A stretch of 51,380 nt of DNA from JAXMDS01 sp043777815. Lineage in GTDB: Bacteria; Pseudomonadota; Alphaproteobacteria; Rickettsiales; Rickettsiaceae. A program made the position numbers and the translations under genes. The stretch lies in the NCBI GenBank assembly GCA_043777815.1, contig JAYWHH010000011.1:1-51380 (forward strand), read 5' to 3'. Below are positions 1-6,689 of the stretch, piece by piece (within the stretch, counting starts at the first letter, position 1; every line of letters begins with the position of its first letter). Below the pieces are notes generated by a model, which was not told the DNA's origin, did no database searches, and saw nothing but the letters and a program-made list of their open reading frames with translations.

Positions 1-55
1 ATTAAGTACCGTTCCGCATACAGCAACAGTGCTGAAATAACTATCTTCAATTACT
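1..55. repeat. Echo of the 3' end of the adjacent coiled-coil gene
   Basis: The stretch around 20-50 repeats, with changes, the segment at about 98-125 inside the last codons of the neighbouring minus-strand gene (shared core CAGCAACAGTGCTGAAAT, then ATCTTCAAT). It lies just downstream of that gene's stop, so it is a partial copy of the gene tail. The window edge cuts it off. Confidence 0.6.
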
Positions 56-1036
56 TTAACTACCTTCAATTACGTCAATAAATGCTTCACCACACACAGC
101 AACAGTGCTGAAATTATCTTCAATGGGTAAATCATTACAAAACTCTGCTGCTTTTAAATTATCTATATTGTACATATTGAATTTATCATGTTCTTTTTGT
201 AAATATTTAATCTCTGTGTCAATTTGTGCTAACTTTTCTAGCTTATGACACACATCCTGTTGAATTTCTTCCACTTCTCTTTGCTTTTCTTCCAGTTCTT
301 TAAATTGTTTGTTCAGATTTTTTTGCAATTCTTCTATTTTTTCTTTATTTTCCTGTTCTTTGTAATGAAACATTGTTTTGATTTCACTCTTCTCTTTGTA
401 TTTTTTTTGTATCTCTGCTAACTTTTCCCACATTTCTTTTTGTATATTCTCTGCTTCTTTCTTCTCTTTGTATTTTTTTTGTATCTCTGCTAACTTTTCC
501 CACATTTCTTTTTGTATATTCTTTTCTTTTTTGATCTTGCAAGAAGTAAATTGTACAATTTCTTCAAATTCTTTGTCTTTTTCTTTCAATTCTTTTTTTA
601 ATTTTTTCAACTCTTTGTCATTCTCGTTAGAAGATATATTAATAAAATTTTTTAGTTTTTTACTTTTCTGCTTTTCTAGTTTTAAACTATACAGACATTG
701 CTCAACTGTTTGCCCTGGAAATTTTCTTAAGAAAAGCTCATGGTAACTTAAATCAACTGTTTGCTCTGAAAATCGTCTTAACAAAAACTTATAGTAACTT
801 AAATCAAACGAATTTCTTTTACCTAGATATTCACTAATATTTTCATCATTACCACCAGATTCAGCAGCTTGAGCATTACCACCAGCTTCATCATCTTCAG
901 TATTACCACCAGCTTCATCATCTTCAGTATTATCAGCATAATTTACAACAGGTAATAAAGTCTTAAATCTAGCTGTAACTTTATTTTGATTAAGGTTACT
1001 TTCTTGTTTATTTTTATATTTCTTTGTATCTTTCAT
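56..1036 (-). CDS. Coiled-coil protein with internal duplications, function unknown
   Basis: 326 residues, no signal peptide or membrane segment. The N-terminal third is polar and holds a tandem NTEDDEAGG pair, then a two-copy unit of about 17 residues (DLSYYKFLLRRFSEQTV and DLSYHELFLRKFPGQTV). Residues from about 120 to 285 are Lys/Glu-rich with heptad-like spacing, a long coiled coil, and contain a perfect 21-residue tandem duplication beginning ENIQKEMWEKL. The start is preceded by an 8-bp-arm dyad at 1044-1066 that resembles the one before family A genes, so it may share their regulation. I do not recognise a family. The cytoplasmic or secreted fate cannot be told from sequence; a structural or host-interaction protein is possible but unproven. 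Confidence 0.75.
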   Translation of the reverse strand: MKDTKKYKNKQESNLNQNKVTARFKTLLPVVNYADNTEDDEAGGNTEDDEAGGNAQAAESGGNDENISEYLGKRNSFDLSYYKFLLRRFSEQTVDLSYHELFLRKFPGQTVEQCLYSLKLEKQKSKKLKNFINISSNENDKELKKLKKELKEKDKEFEEIVQFTSCKIKKEKNIQKEMWEKLAEIQKKYKEKKEAENIQKEMWEKLAEIQKKYKEKSEIKTMFHYKEQENKEKIEELQKNLNKQFKELEEKQREVEEIQQDVCHKLEKLAQIDTEIKYLQKEHDKFNMYNIDNLKAAEFCNDLPIEDNFSTVAVCGEAFIDVIEGS

Positions 1037-1043
1037 ATATATG

Positions 1044-1066
1044 TAATTGTTTTACAACAACAATTA
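1044..1066. promoter_or_regulatory. Dyad upstream of the coiled-coil gene
   Basis: TAATTGTT and AACAATTA form perfect 8-bp arms around a 7-bp spacer, ending 7 bp before the start codon of the minus-strand gene. Arm sequence and distance from the start resemble the TATTGTTG/CAACAATA dyad before family A gene A1. It may be an operator or an RNA hairpin; no regulator is identified. Confidence 0.45.
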
Positions 1067-1135
1067 TAGCATTATTATTTACTTCATTAATAGAATATTT
1101 GTTTCTAATGAATTTATATATACAGTCAATAAATA

Positions 1136-2269
1136 CTATCTTAATTTGTATTTATGTAAGACTAAATTTTTATTTAAACTTAATATAAAGCCAAATAAAA
1201 TACTAATTGCTAATGTAGACGATCCTCCATAACTAATTAGGGGCAATGTCATTCCTTTAGTAGGCAAGAGATTGAGAGCCACCCCCATATTAATTAAAGA
1301 TTGAATTCCAACCTGTGATCCAAGTCCTACAAGGCTCAGAACAATGAAATTGTCAGTGTTTTTCATACAAAATATAATAATACGCACTAAAAGTAAAACA
1401 AATAATAAAAGTATTAAGATGCAAAATACAGCCCCAAACTCCTCTCCAGCAACTGCAAATATGAAATCAGTGTGAGAATCTGGTAAAACTCGCTTAACTA
1501 CACCATCCCCTAGTCCAACTCCAAAAAGTTTGCCATTTTTAAAAGCCATAAGTGATTTTGAAACTTGATAATTTGCTTTTACTCCTATCTCCTTAGTGTC
1601 AAAAAATAAATTTATTCTATTTCTTACGTGGCTCAAAGTCAAATAAGATAAAATACTGCCCCCCGCTACCATTCCTATAAAAATACTAGATAAACCATAG
1701 GAAATACCAGCAATAAATACTTGCATAAACCATATAAAAGATAACACTAGAAACATTCCAAAGTCTGGTTGCAATATCAATAAGGTCGCTATTACGAGAT
1801 AAATTAAAATTGATACCAAGATTTTATAATTTGCCGTAACTTGGAATATACGTCCAAAAAATAATAATTTGCTGCCTGATAAAATAATAGCATTGCATAT
1901 ACAAAAAAATGGTTTAATAAACTCGGATGGCTGAAACGAGACCCCTCCCAAATTCAACCATCTTCTGGCACCTTTAGTTTCATATCCTACAAATGATACG
2001 GCTAATAAACACAGCAAAAAGAATGCTAAGCCCAGTATAGAAAATTTCTTTATGCCTTTGGGCTTGAGGGTTGACAAAAATAGTATTAAAACTACTCCTG
2101 TAAGTAGAAAAAATATTTGTTTATTAATAAAGCTATAATAATCAATACCTATTCGTAACGCCACTGATTGGGTAGATACATTAATTAACAATGCTCCAAT
2201 TCCTATCAATCCAAAAGTCACTAATAATATAATTTTGTCAATTGACTTCCACCATAAATACCATTTCAT
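1136..2269 (-). CDS. ftsW: FtsW, SEDS peptidoglycan polymerase of the divisome
   Basis: 377 residues, close to usual FtsW size, with about ten hydrophobic segments. FtsW polymerises lipid II at the division septum together with PBP3/FtsI. Visible SEDS signatures are KGARRWLNLGGVSFQPSE (residues 99-116), HTDFIFAVAGEEFG with the conserved catalytic Asp, and the C-terminal LLPTKGMTLPLISYGGSS. The 'PTKGMTLPLISYGGSS' form is typical of FtsW; RodA usually has 'PVVGVPLPLVSYGG', so RodA is less likely. The start MKWYLWW is the natural one, just before the first membrane helix. acpP lies 88 bp upstream on the same strand. Presence of ftsW implies that the cell makes septal peptidoglycan. Confidence 0.92.
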   Translation of the reverse strand: MKWYLWWKSIDKIILLVTFGLIGIGALLINVSTQSVALRIGIDYYSFINKQIFFLLTGVVLILFLSTLKPKGIKKFSILGLAFFLLCLLAVSFVGYETKGARRWLNLGGVSFQPSEFIKPFFCICNAIILSGSKLLFFGRIFQVTANYKILVSILIYLVIATLLILQPDFGMFLVLSFIWFMQVFIAGISYGLSSIFIGMVAGGSILSYLTLSHVRNRINLFFDTKEIGVKANYQVSKSLMAFKNGKLFGVGLGDGVVKRVLPDSHTDFIFAVAGEEFGAVFCILILLLFVLLLVRIIIFCMKNTDNFIVLSLVGLGSQVGIQSLINMGVALNLLPTKGMTLPLISYGGSSTLAISILFGFILSLNKNLVLHKYKLR

Positions 2270-2357
2270 AAAATCTAAACTCTTTTTAAATAAACAGTAT
2301 TACAAATACTAAATAATTAATTAATATTCAATTATCAGAATAATTATCAGAACAATG

Positions 2358-2690
2358 TTATAGATGTTGATTTCTGATTTCTACCATAACATATTCAGCA
2401 ATTTTTTCAACTGAGGTAAATTGTTTAAACCCTTCTTCTGATACATTAATGTGGAATTTTTGCTCTATAAACATCATAAGTTCTATATGATCTAGACTAT
2501 CCAATCCAAAATCTTTTAAATCATTGGTTTTGGATAATTTTTGTTCATTATCTAAACCTCGACCTAATTTACATATCTCGCTAAAAACTATATCACCTAT
2601 CTCCTCAAGGGTTTGACTGCTATTTCCTTGATTTTCTGAATTGGATTGTTCATTTGATTTGAGATTATGCATTATTACCACTATTATCAA
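2358..2690 (-). CDS. acpP: Acyl carrier protein
   Basis: 110 residues, longer than the usual 77-80. Residues from about 28 onward match ACP: GLDSLDHIELMMFIEQKF contains the DSL motif with the phosphopantetheine-bearing serine at about 65, followed by the usual acidic helix II and C-terminal VEKIAEYV. The extra 25-30 residues at the N terminus are polar (Asn/Ser/Gln-rich). Met7 (MHNLKS) is a plausible alternative start, which still leaves an extension. The protein carries growing acyl chains in fatty-acid and lipid A synthesis. No fab genes are adjacent; ftsW follows after 88 bp. Family assignment is safe; whether this is the main ACP or a specialised one cannot be decided here. Confidence 0.88.
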   Translation of the reverse strand: MIIVVIMHNLKSNEQSNSENQGNSSQTLEEIGDIVFSEICKLGRGLDNEQKLSKTNDLKDFGLDSLDHIELMMFIEQKFHINVSEEGFKQFTSVEKIAEYVMVEIRNQHL

Positions 2691-3036
2691 GTTATACTAA
2701 CATTTTACCATATTTTGCCTTATGCTCCAAACTAAGATATAAGTCAACCTTGGGTTGTTTATTTTATCAAATTTAAATGATCCATCCTGTCGTCATCATT
2801 CGCTCTTAACAATATTAACTTGCTACTGTCAAACTTACTTTTTACAACCGTTCCAGCTACTTCTTTACTTTTTTAAATCATTTTCAACTACTAATCACCC
2901 GCTTAAATTCTCAATTCGTTTATTACTTCAACTACTAATTATCTGTTCAATCAAATTTAAATGTTCCATCCTGTCGTCATCATTCGCTTCTAACAATATT
3001 AACTTGCTACTGTCAAACTTACTTTTTACAACCGTT
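2691..3036. repeat. Two tail echoes of dnaQ
   Basis: At least two degenerate copies of the dnaQ 3' end lie directly downstream of its stop, one at about 2767-2850 and one at about 2928-3036. Each carries the block CATCCTGTCGTCATCATTCGCT, which inside the gene lies at about 3074-3096 and encodes the Asp-rich segment before the C terminus. The second copy repeats the stop region itself. Small frameshifts show that the copies are not translated as part of dnaQ. Nothing else is seen in this stretch. Confidence 0.8.
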
Positions 3037-3714
3037 TCAACTACTAATTATCTGCTCAATCAAATTTAAATGATCCATCCTGTCGTCATCATTCGCTTTT
3101 AACAATAGTAATTTACTACTGTCAAACTTGCTTTTTAAATCATTCTCAGTTGAATCATTTTTTAATAAGCTAAATTGAAATGCAAAATCCTCTATGTTGG
3201 CATAAACTCTAGCTAATAATTGGGCATCCAACAAAGCCCCGTGCAAAACTCTACTAGAATTATCTATATTGAACTTTTTACATAAGGCGTCTAAACTAGC
3301 TCTTTGCCCTGGGTATTTGGCTCTTGCTAAAATCATAGTATCAATAATTTCATTATTGCTTAATGAAGGTTTATTCAAAAGAGACAGTTCAAAGTTTAAG
3401 AATTTCAAGTCAAATTTTGCATTATGAATTACTAACTTAGATGTGCCTATAAACTCCAAGAACTCCTCCGCCACTTCGCCAAACTTAGGTTTAGTTTTCA
3501 AAAAATCATATGTTAGACCTGTAATTCTATACGCAGTAGCTGATAAATGCCTTCCAGGATTTAGATATGTATGAAAAACTTTTCCCGTTAACTCAAAATC
3601 AATTGATTCTACAACTGCTATTTCTGTAAGCCTATGATTTGGATATTTTGAACTATTATCAATAATATCTAATCCAGTAGTTTCAGTATCTAAAAATAAA
3701 AGACGATTGGTCAC
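3037..3714 (-). CDS. dnaQ: DNA polymerase III epsilon subunit (3'-5' proofreading exonuclease)
   Basis: 225 residues, normal for the family. It removes misincorporated nucleotides as part of the Pol III core. DEDDh exonuclease residues are visible: Asp9 and Glu11 in FLDTETTG, Asp102 in HNAKFD, and His158 with Asp163 in VLHGALLDAQLLARVY. The start MTNRLLFLDTET places motif I at the usual distance. The C-terminal part is charged and ends EQIISS; the DNA coding for this tail is repeated twice downstream. The gene stands alone on the minus strand between its own echoes and echoes of the hydrolase gene. All catalytic residues are intact. Confidence 0.93.
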   Translation of the reverse strand: MTNRLLFLDTETTGLDIIDNSSKYPNHRLTEIAVVESIDFELTGKVFHTYLNPGRHLSATAYRITGLTYDFLKTKPKFGEVAEEFLEFIGTSKLVIHNAKFDLKFLNFELSLLNKPSLSNNEIIDTMILARAKYPGQRASLDALCKKFNIDNSSRVLHGALLDAQLLARVYANIEDFAFQFSLLKNDSTENDLKSKFDSSKLLLLKANDDDRMDHLNLIEQIISS

Positions 3715-3720
3715 AAAAAT

Positions 3721-3986
3721 TTTATCTTAAAGTTATTATCCAAAAATTCAAAAGCAAATTTAACATCCTCAAGTAAATTCAACACCCTCAAAGCAAACAG
3801 CATACTTTAAATAAAGACAACTGTTTACTATAAAGAATCTATCTTAAAATTATTATCCAAAAATTCAAAAGCAAATTTAATTCCATCAAAGACAAATTTA
3901 ACATCCTCAAGCAAATCTAATTCCCTCAAAAGCAAATTCAACACCTTCAAAGCAAACAGCATACTTTAAATAAAAACAACTGTTTA
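3721..3986. repeat. Two tail echoes of the hydrolase gene
   Basis: Partial copies of the 3' end of the downstream-neighbour hydrolase gene at about 3721-3830 and 3831-3980. Both contain TATTATCCAAAAATTCAAAAG, which is coding at about 4010-4030, and a further shared block AAAGCAAACAGCATACTTTAAA. Inner mini-repeats (AAGCAAATTTAA and similar) lie between them. The copies fill the dnaQ-hydrolase gap. Confidence 0.8.
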
Positions 3987-4721
3987 CTATAAAGAATCTA
4001 TCTTAAAATTATTATCCAAAAATTCAAAAGCAAATTTAATTCCATCAAAGCAAACAGCATGCTTTAAATTAGGAGTAATTAAAGTTTTAACTGAATTTTG
4101 CTTTAAATAATAATTAGCAGCCATTATAGTTTTTTTAAAAAGAGATACATCTATTATCTCATCATTCTCACCGTGCACGAAGCACATTGGAGTATCAGTG
4201 GATTCAATTTCTTTTGGATATACCAAACATGACGCAAAACCTATGACTCCTCCTAGCTTTAACATCATGCCAGCATAAGAGCTAAGCATTCCGCCCTGAG
4301 AAAAACCAATCAAAATTACATCTTTTAGACTCAATCCAAATTTATTACATATATAGTTAAGAAATTTCTCTAACATAATAAAGCTTTTATTGGCATGTTT
4401 TTGTATCACCGCTTCTGATCTATCGCTTAAAGAAAACCATTGTCTTCCATATGCACCATACTCAAATTGCTCAAAACCATTTAAAGATATAAACGCTGCA
4501 TCCTTATATCTTTCATTAAATATTAAACCTAATTCAATCATATCATCATGCGTCATACTAAGACCATGTAACAATAAAAAGATCTTATTTGGATTTTTTA
4601 GATTTCCAAAACTTCTATATGACCATTCTGAAGTATTTTCATCAGTATTAGAATCGACGTTTGGTTTTGTTTGAAGATTCTCAGTATGTAAGTTAGTTTC
4701 AATTTCATTGTTTTCTTTCAT
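3987..4721 (-). CDS. Carboxylesterase/lysophospholipase-type alpha/beta-hydrolase
   Basis: 244 residues; the last 200 match the phospholipase/carboxylesterase (YpfH/EstB-like) family. The order is oxyanion-loop HGLSMTHDD (52-60), nucleophile elbow GFSQGG with Ser141, acid Asp187 in VHGENDEIID, and His221 in LKHAVCFDG, so the catalytic triad is complete. There is no signal peptide, so it probably acts on short-chain esters or lysophospholipids in the cytoplasm; the substrate cannot be read from sequence. The first 35 residues are polar and not part of the fold. Two echoes of its 3' end follow the stop. Confidence 0.82.
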   Translation of the reverse strand: MKENNEIETNLHTENLQTKPNVDSNTDENTSEWSYRSFGNLKNPNKIFLLLHGLSMTHDDMIELGLIFNERYKDAAFISLNGFEQFEYGAYGRQWFSLSDRSEAVIQKHANKSFIMLEKFLNYICNKFGLSLKDVILIGFSQGGMLSSYAGMMLKLGGVIGFASCLVYPKEIESTDTPMCFVHGENDEIIDVSLFKKTIMAANYYLKQNSVKTLITPNLKHAVCFDGIKFAFEFLDNNFKIDSL

Positions 4722-4839
4722 AACTGTTCTTCTTGTTAGCTTTTTATATATTATAAGCGAAAATCTCTAATGCTGGAAACAAATTTGCACACTTTTTAAA
4801 CTCTAATCTGTATCGTAAATACTTTTTATACAATTGATC

Positions 4840-5051
4840 ACTTTTGACAACAAAGATATTCTTTATTCGTGAATAATTTGGCTATCTGAATCGTCTTCTT
4901 CATCTGGGATAATATCCAGCGCCCCCTCCAAGATCCAGTAATTGTTCCGAAATCCAACGGCCGCTCCAAGATCCAACAATTCATGCAAAGTCCAGCAATT
5001 TCCTAAAGAATAGCGCCCCCTCCAAGATCCAGTAATCACTTTTGACAACAA
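4840..5051 (-). repeat. Tail echo of the rpoZ-like gene plus CCCCTCCAAGATCCAG repeats
   Basis: 4840-4918 copies the 3' end of the adjacent rpoZ-like gene almost exactly, including its stop and the codons for LDIIPDEEDDSDSQIIHE. Next come two copies of GCGCCCCCTCCAAGATCCAGTAAT and decayed relatives. A 62-codon open frame (4863-5051) ends in the copied tail, but its first 44 codons are repeat-derived, so I read it as duplicated sequence and not as a gene. Confidence 0.75.
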
Positions 5052-5060
5052 ATATATTCT

Positions 5061-5489
5061 TTATTCGTGAATAATTTGGCTATCTGAATCGTCTTCTTCA
5101 TCTGGGATAATATCCAATCCTCTATTTTTTCTATGCAGCGACCTAACAAAAATAATTAAATCATCAATCTCAGGTGATCTGAGACCATAATATATCTCCT
5201 GCATAGATGCCTCAATAGAATTGGTAGCGTCAAAAGCATTTAACACGGAAGCTCTGCCCAATAAATTAAATGAATCTTTCGTATTGCATAAATGACCATC
5301 TTCAGTTAATAATTTGGAATTTCTAATTTTAGTCAAAAAATGCCTTAAAGGAGTTCTTTGATCAGACTCTAACTGCTTCGCGCGTCTATACACAAATCTG
5401 ACTAAATCAAATTTATTATCAATATTCTTATTAACATCCAAACAATCATTGGTACATATTACTCTATTTGAGGTAAAATCTCTTTTCAT
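5061..5489 (-). CDS. rpoZ: Probable RNA polymerase omega subunit (RpoZ-like)
   Basis: 142 residues. The N-terminal part resembles omega: DCLD at 15-18 and NKFDLVRFVYRRAKQL at 25-40 match the family pattern 'DCl...pNrFdLvl.aa.RArql'. Omega binds the beta-prime C-terminal region and helps RNA polymerase assembly. The middle is unusual: omega normally follows with a short 'ALREI' helix, while here there is about 60 residues of less familiar sequence, then an acidic tail DEEDDSDSQ. Some alphaproteobacterial omegas do carry acidic C-terminal extensions. No spoT or gmk neighbour supports the call, so it rests on the N-terminal match only. The 3' end is duplicated downstream. Confidence 0.5.
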   Translation of the reverse strand: MKRDFTSNRVICTNDCLDVNKNIDNKFDLVRFVYRRAKQLESDQRTPLRHFLTKIRNSKLLTEDGHLCNTKDSFNLLGRASVLNAFDATNSIEASMQEIYYGLRSPEIDDLIIFVRSLHRKNRGLDIIPDEEDDSDSQIIHE

Positions 5490-5948
5490 TATATTTTTAT
5501 ATTAAGTATACTTCTTATTCTTCTAAAAAATTCAAATGAAGTCTTGATAAAATAGACGTTTCAAACAAATTCTGAGCAAATCTAAAAAAGACGTTTCAAA
5601 CAAATTCAAACAAATTCTGACCAAATCTAAAAAAGTAGCTAATTTAAGTATCTTCAAATATTTTTAAAAATCTTGAAAGCACTTTTTATAGAGCTAATGA
5701 TAAAATCAATTCGATTTTCGATTGCAGAACCAAAGAGCAAAACAGAGCTAATGATAAAATCAATTCGATTTTCGATTGCAGAACCAAAAAGCAAAACATA
5801 GAAAATCTATTTCGAATACAGAAACAAAAAGCAAAACATAGAAAATTAATGTCTTACTTCATATTCTTTAAGCGACGCTGAAAGATTTGGTTTTGGAAAT
5901 TGGTCTACATTCTACTATGTCCACTTTAGTTTTTATTTCTAATGAAAA
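5490..5948. repeat. Repeat-filled spacer with an rpsQ tail echo
   Basis: Three parts. 5520-5645 has short repeats around GACGTTTCAAACAAATTC. 5693-5800 has two near-identical units of about 60 bp containing AATTCGATTTTCGATTGCAG. 5848-5940 is a copy of the last 90 bp or so of rpsQ (offset about 102 bp), with identical TTGGTCTACATTCTACTATG but several changes elsewhere. No gene is supported. Confidence 0.8.
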
Positions 5949-6266
5949 TCAATGTCTTACTTCATATTCCTTAAGAACCGCCCAAGATTTCGTTTTGGAA
6001 ATTGGTCTACATTCTACTATGTCCACTTTAGTGCCTATTTCTAATTTATTTAGAGTATGGGCGTGATACTTAGTAGTTTTTCTTACTTGCTTACCATAAA
6101 GAGGATGCTTGAATTGACGTCTTACATCCACTCTTACTGTTTTGTCTCTTGCATTGCTGCTCACTAGACCAGTTAAAACCCTGCCTTGACCTTTTGTAAG
6201 ATGAATAAATTCATCATTACCTACCTCATTGCTTGATTCTGGATTTTTTATTTCTGATGCTGCCAT
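5949..6266 (-). CDS. rpsQ: 30S ribosomal protein S17
   Basis: 105 residues. Residues from about 28 onward are S17: GLVSSNARDKTVRVDV, then the conserved HPLYGKQVRKTTKYHAHT block, and GTKVDIVECRPISKTKSWAVLKE at the end. S17 binds the 5' domain of 16S rRNA. The usual length is 75-90, so there is an extra N-terminal segment of about 25 polar residues (ASEIKNPESSNEVGND). rpmC ends 19 bp upstream, the usual order rpmC-rpsQ. The customary downstream rplN is missing; instead an echo of the gene's own tail follows. Function is safe. Confidence 0.92.
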   Translation of the reverse strand: MAASEIKNPESSNEVGNDEFIHLTKGQGRVLTGLVSSNARDKTVRVDVRRQFKHPLYGKQVRKTTKYHAHTLNKLEIGTKVDIVECRPISKTKSWAVLKEYEVRH

Positions 6267-6285
6267 AAAAATTTATTGATTTAAG

Positions 6286-6552
6286 TTATTTTATAGAAAG
6301 TTTTCTAGATGTAATTTCGGTTTCAAGCCTAGCTATCATCTTTTTTGCTTCGGTATAGAGTCTAACATTTGTGACAGACTCGCTACTTACTTTTTTATTA
6401 ATTCTTAAACGTAATAACATAGCTTTAAGCTTATTTCTTTCGTCCAAAATGTTGCTTGTGTCTAAGCCCTTATACGTCTTTTTCATCTTCTTTAAGTCCT
6501 CTGAACTAATTAGGGCAATGCTTAGTATAGCCTTACTAACCTTAGTTGACAT
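6286..6552 (-). CDS. rpmC: 50S ribosomal protein L29
   Basis: 88 residues, slightly long for L29 (about 65-70). The pattern fits: an N-terminal helix beginning SSEDLKKMKKTYKG, then NKLKAMLLRLRIN, corresponding to the family's 'l..el..LR.q', and a second helix ARLETEITSRKLSIK. L29 sits at the polypeptide exit tunnel and helps dock SRP and trigger factor. It precedes rpsQ by 19 bp as in the S10 operon. The rest of that operon is absent: upstream lies only a 137-bp spacer and then priA. Confidence 0.82.
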   Translation of the reverse strand: MSTKVSKAILSIALISSEDLKKMKKTYKGLDTSNILDERNKLKAMLLRLRINKKVSSESVTNVRLYTEAKKMIARLETEITSRKLSIK

Positions 6553-6689
6553 ATATTTATTAATGTTTTAGTTCATTATACCACGAATAGTACAATAAAA
6601 TGATTATATCAGATAATTATAGAAGCACCGTCATAACACATTGATTTATTGTTGTTGTTGAATTAAAACTTTATATGAGCGACCCTGGT

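Noticed and set aside
4863..5051. 62-codon gene ending LDIIPDEEDDSDSQIIHE
   Set aside because: The ending is a copy of the rpoZ-like tail and the front is repeat DNA, so it is an echo.
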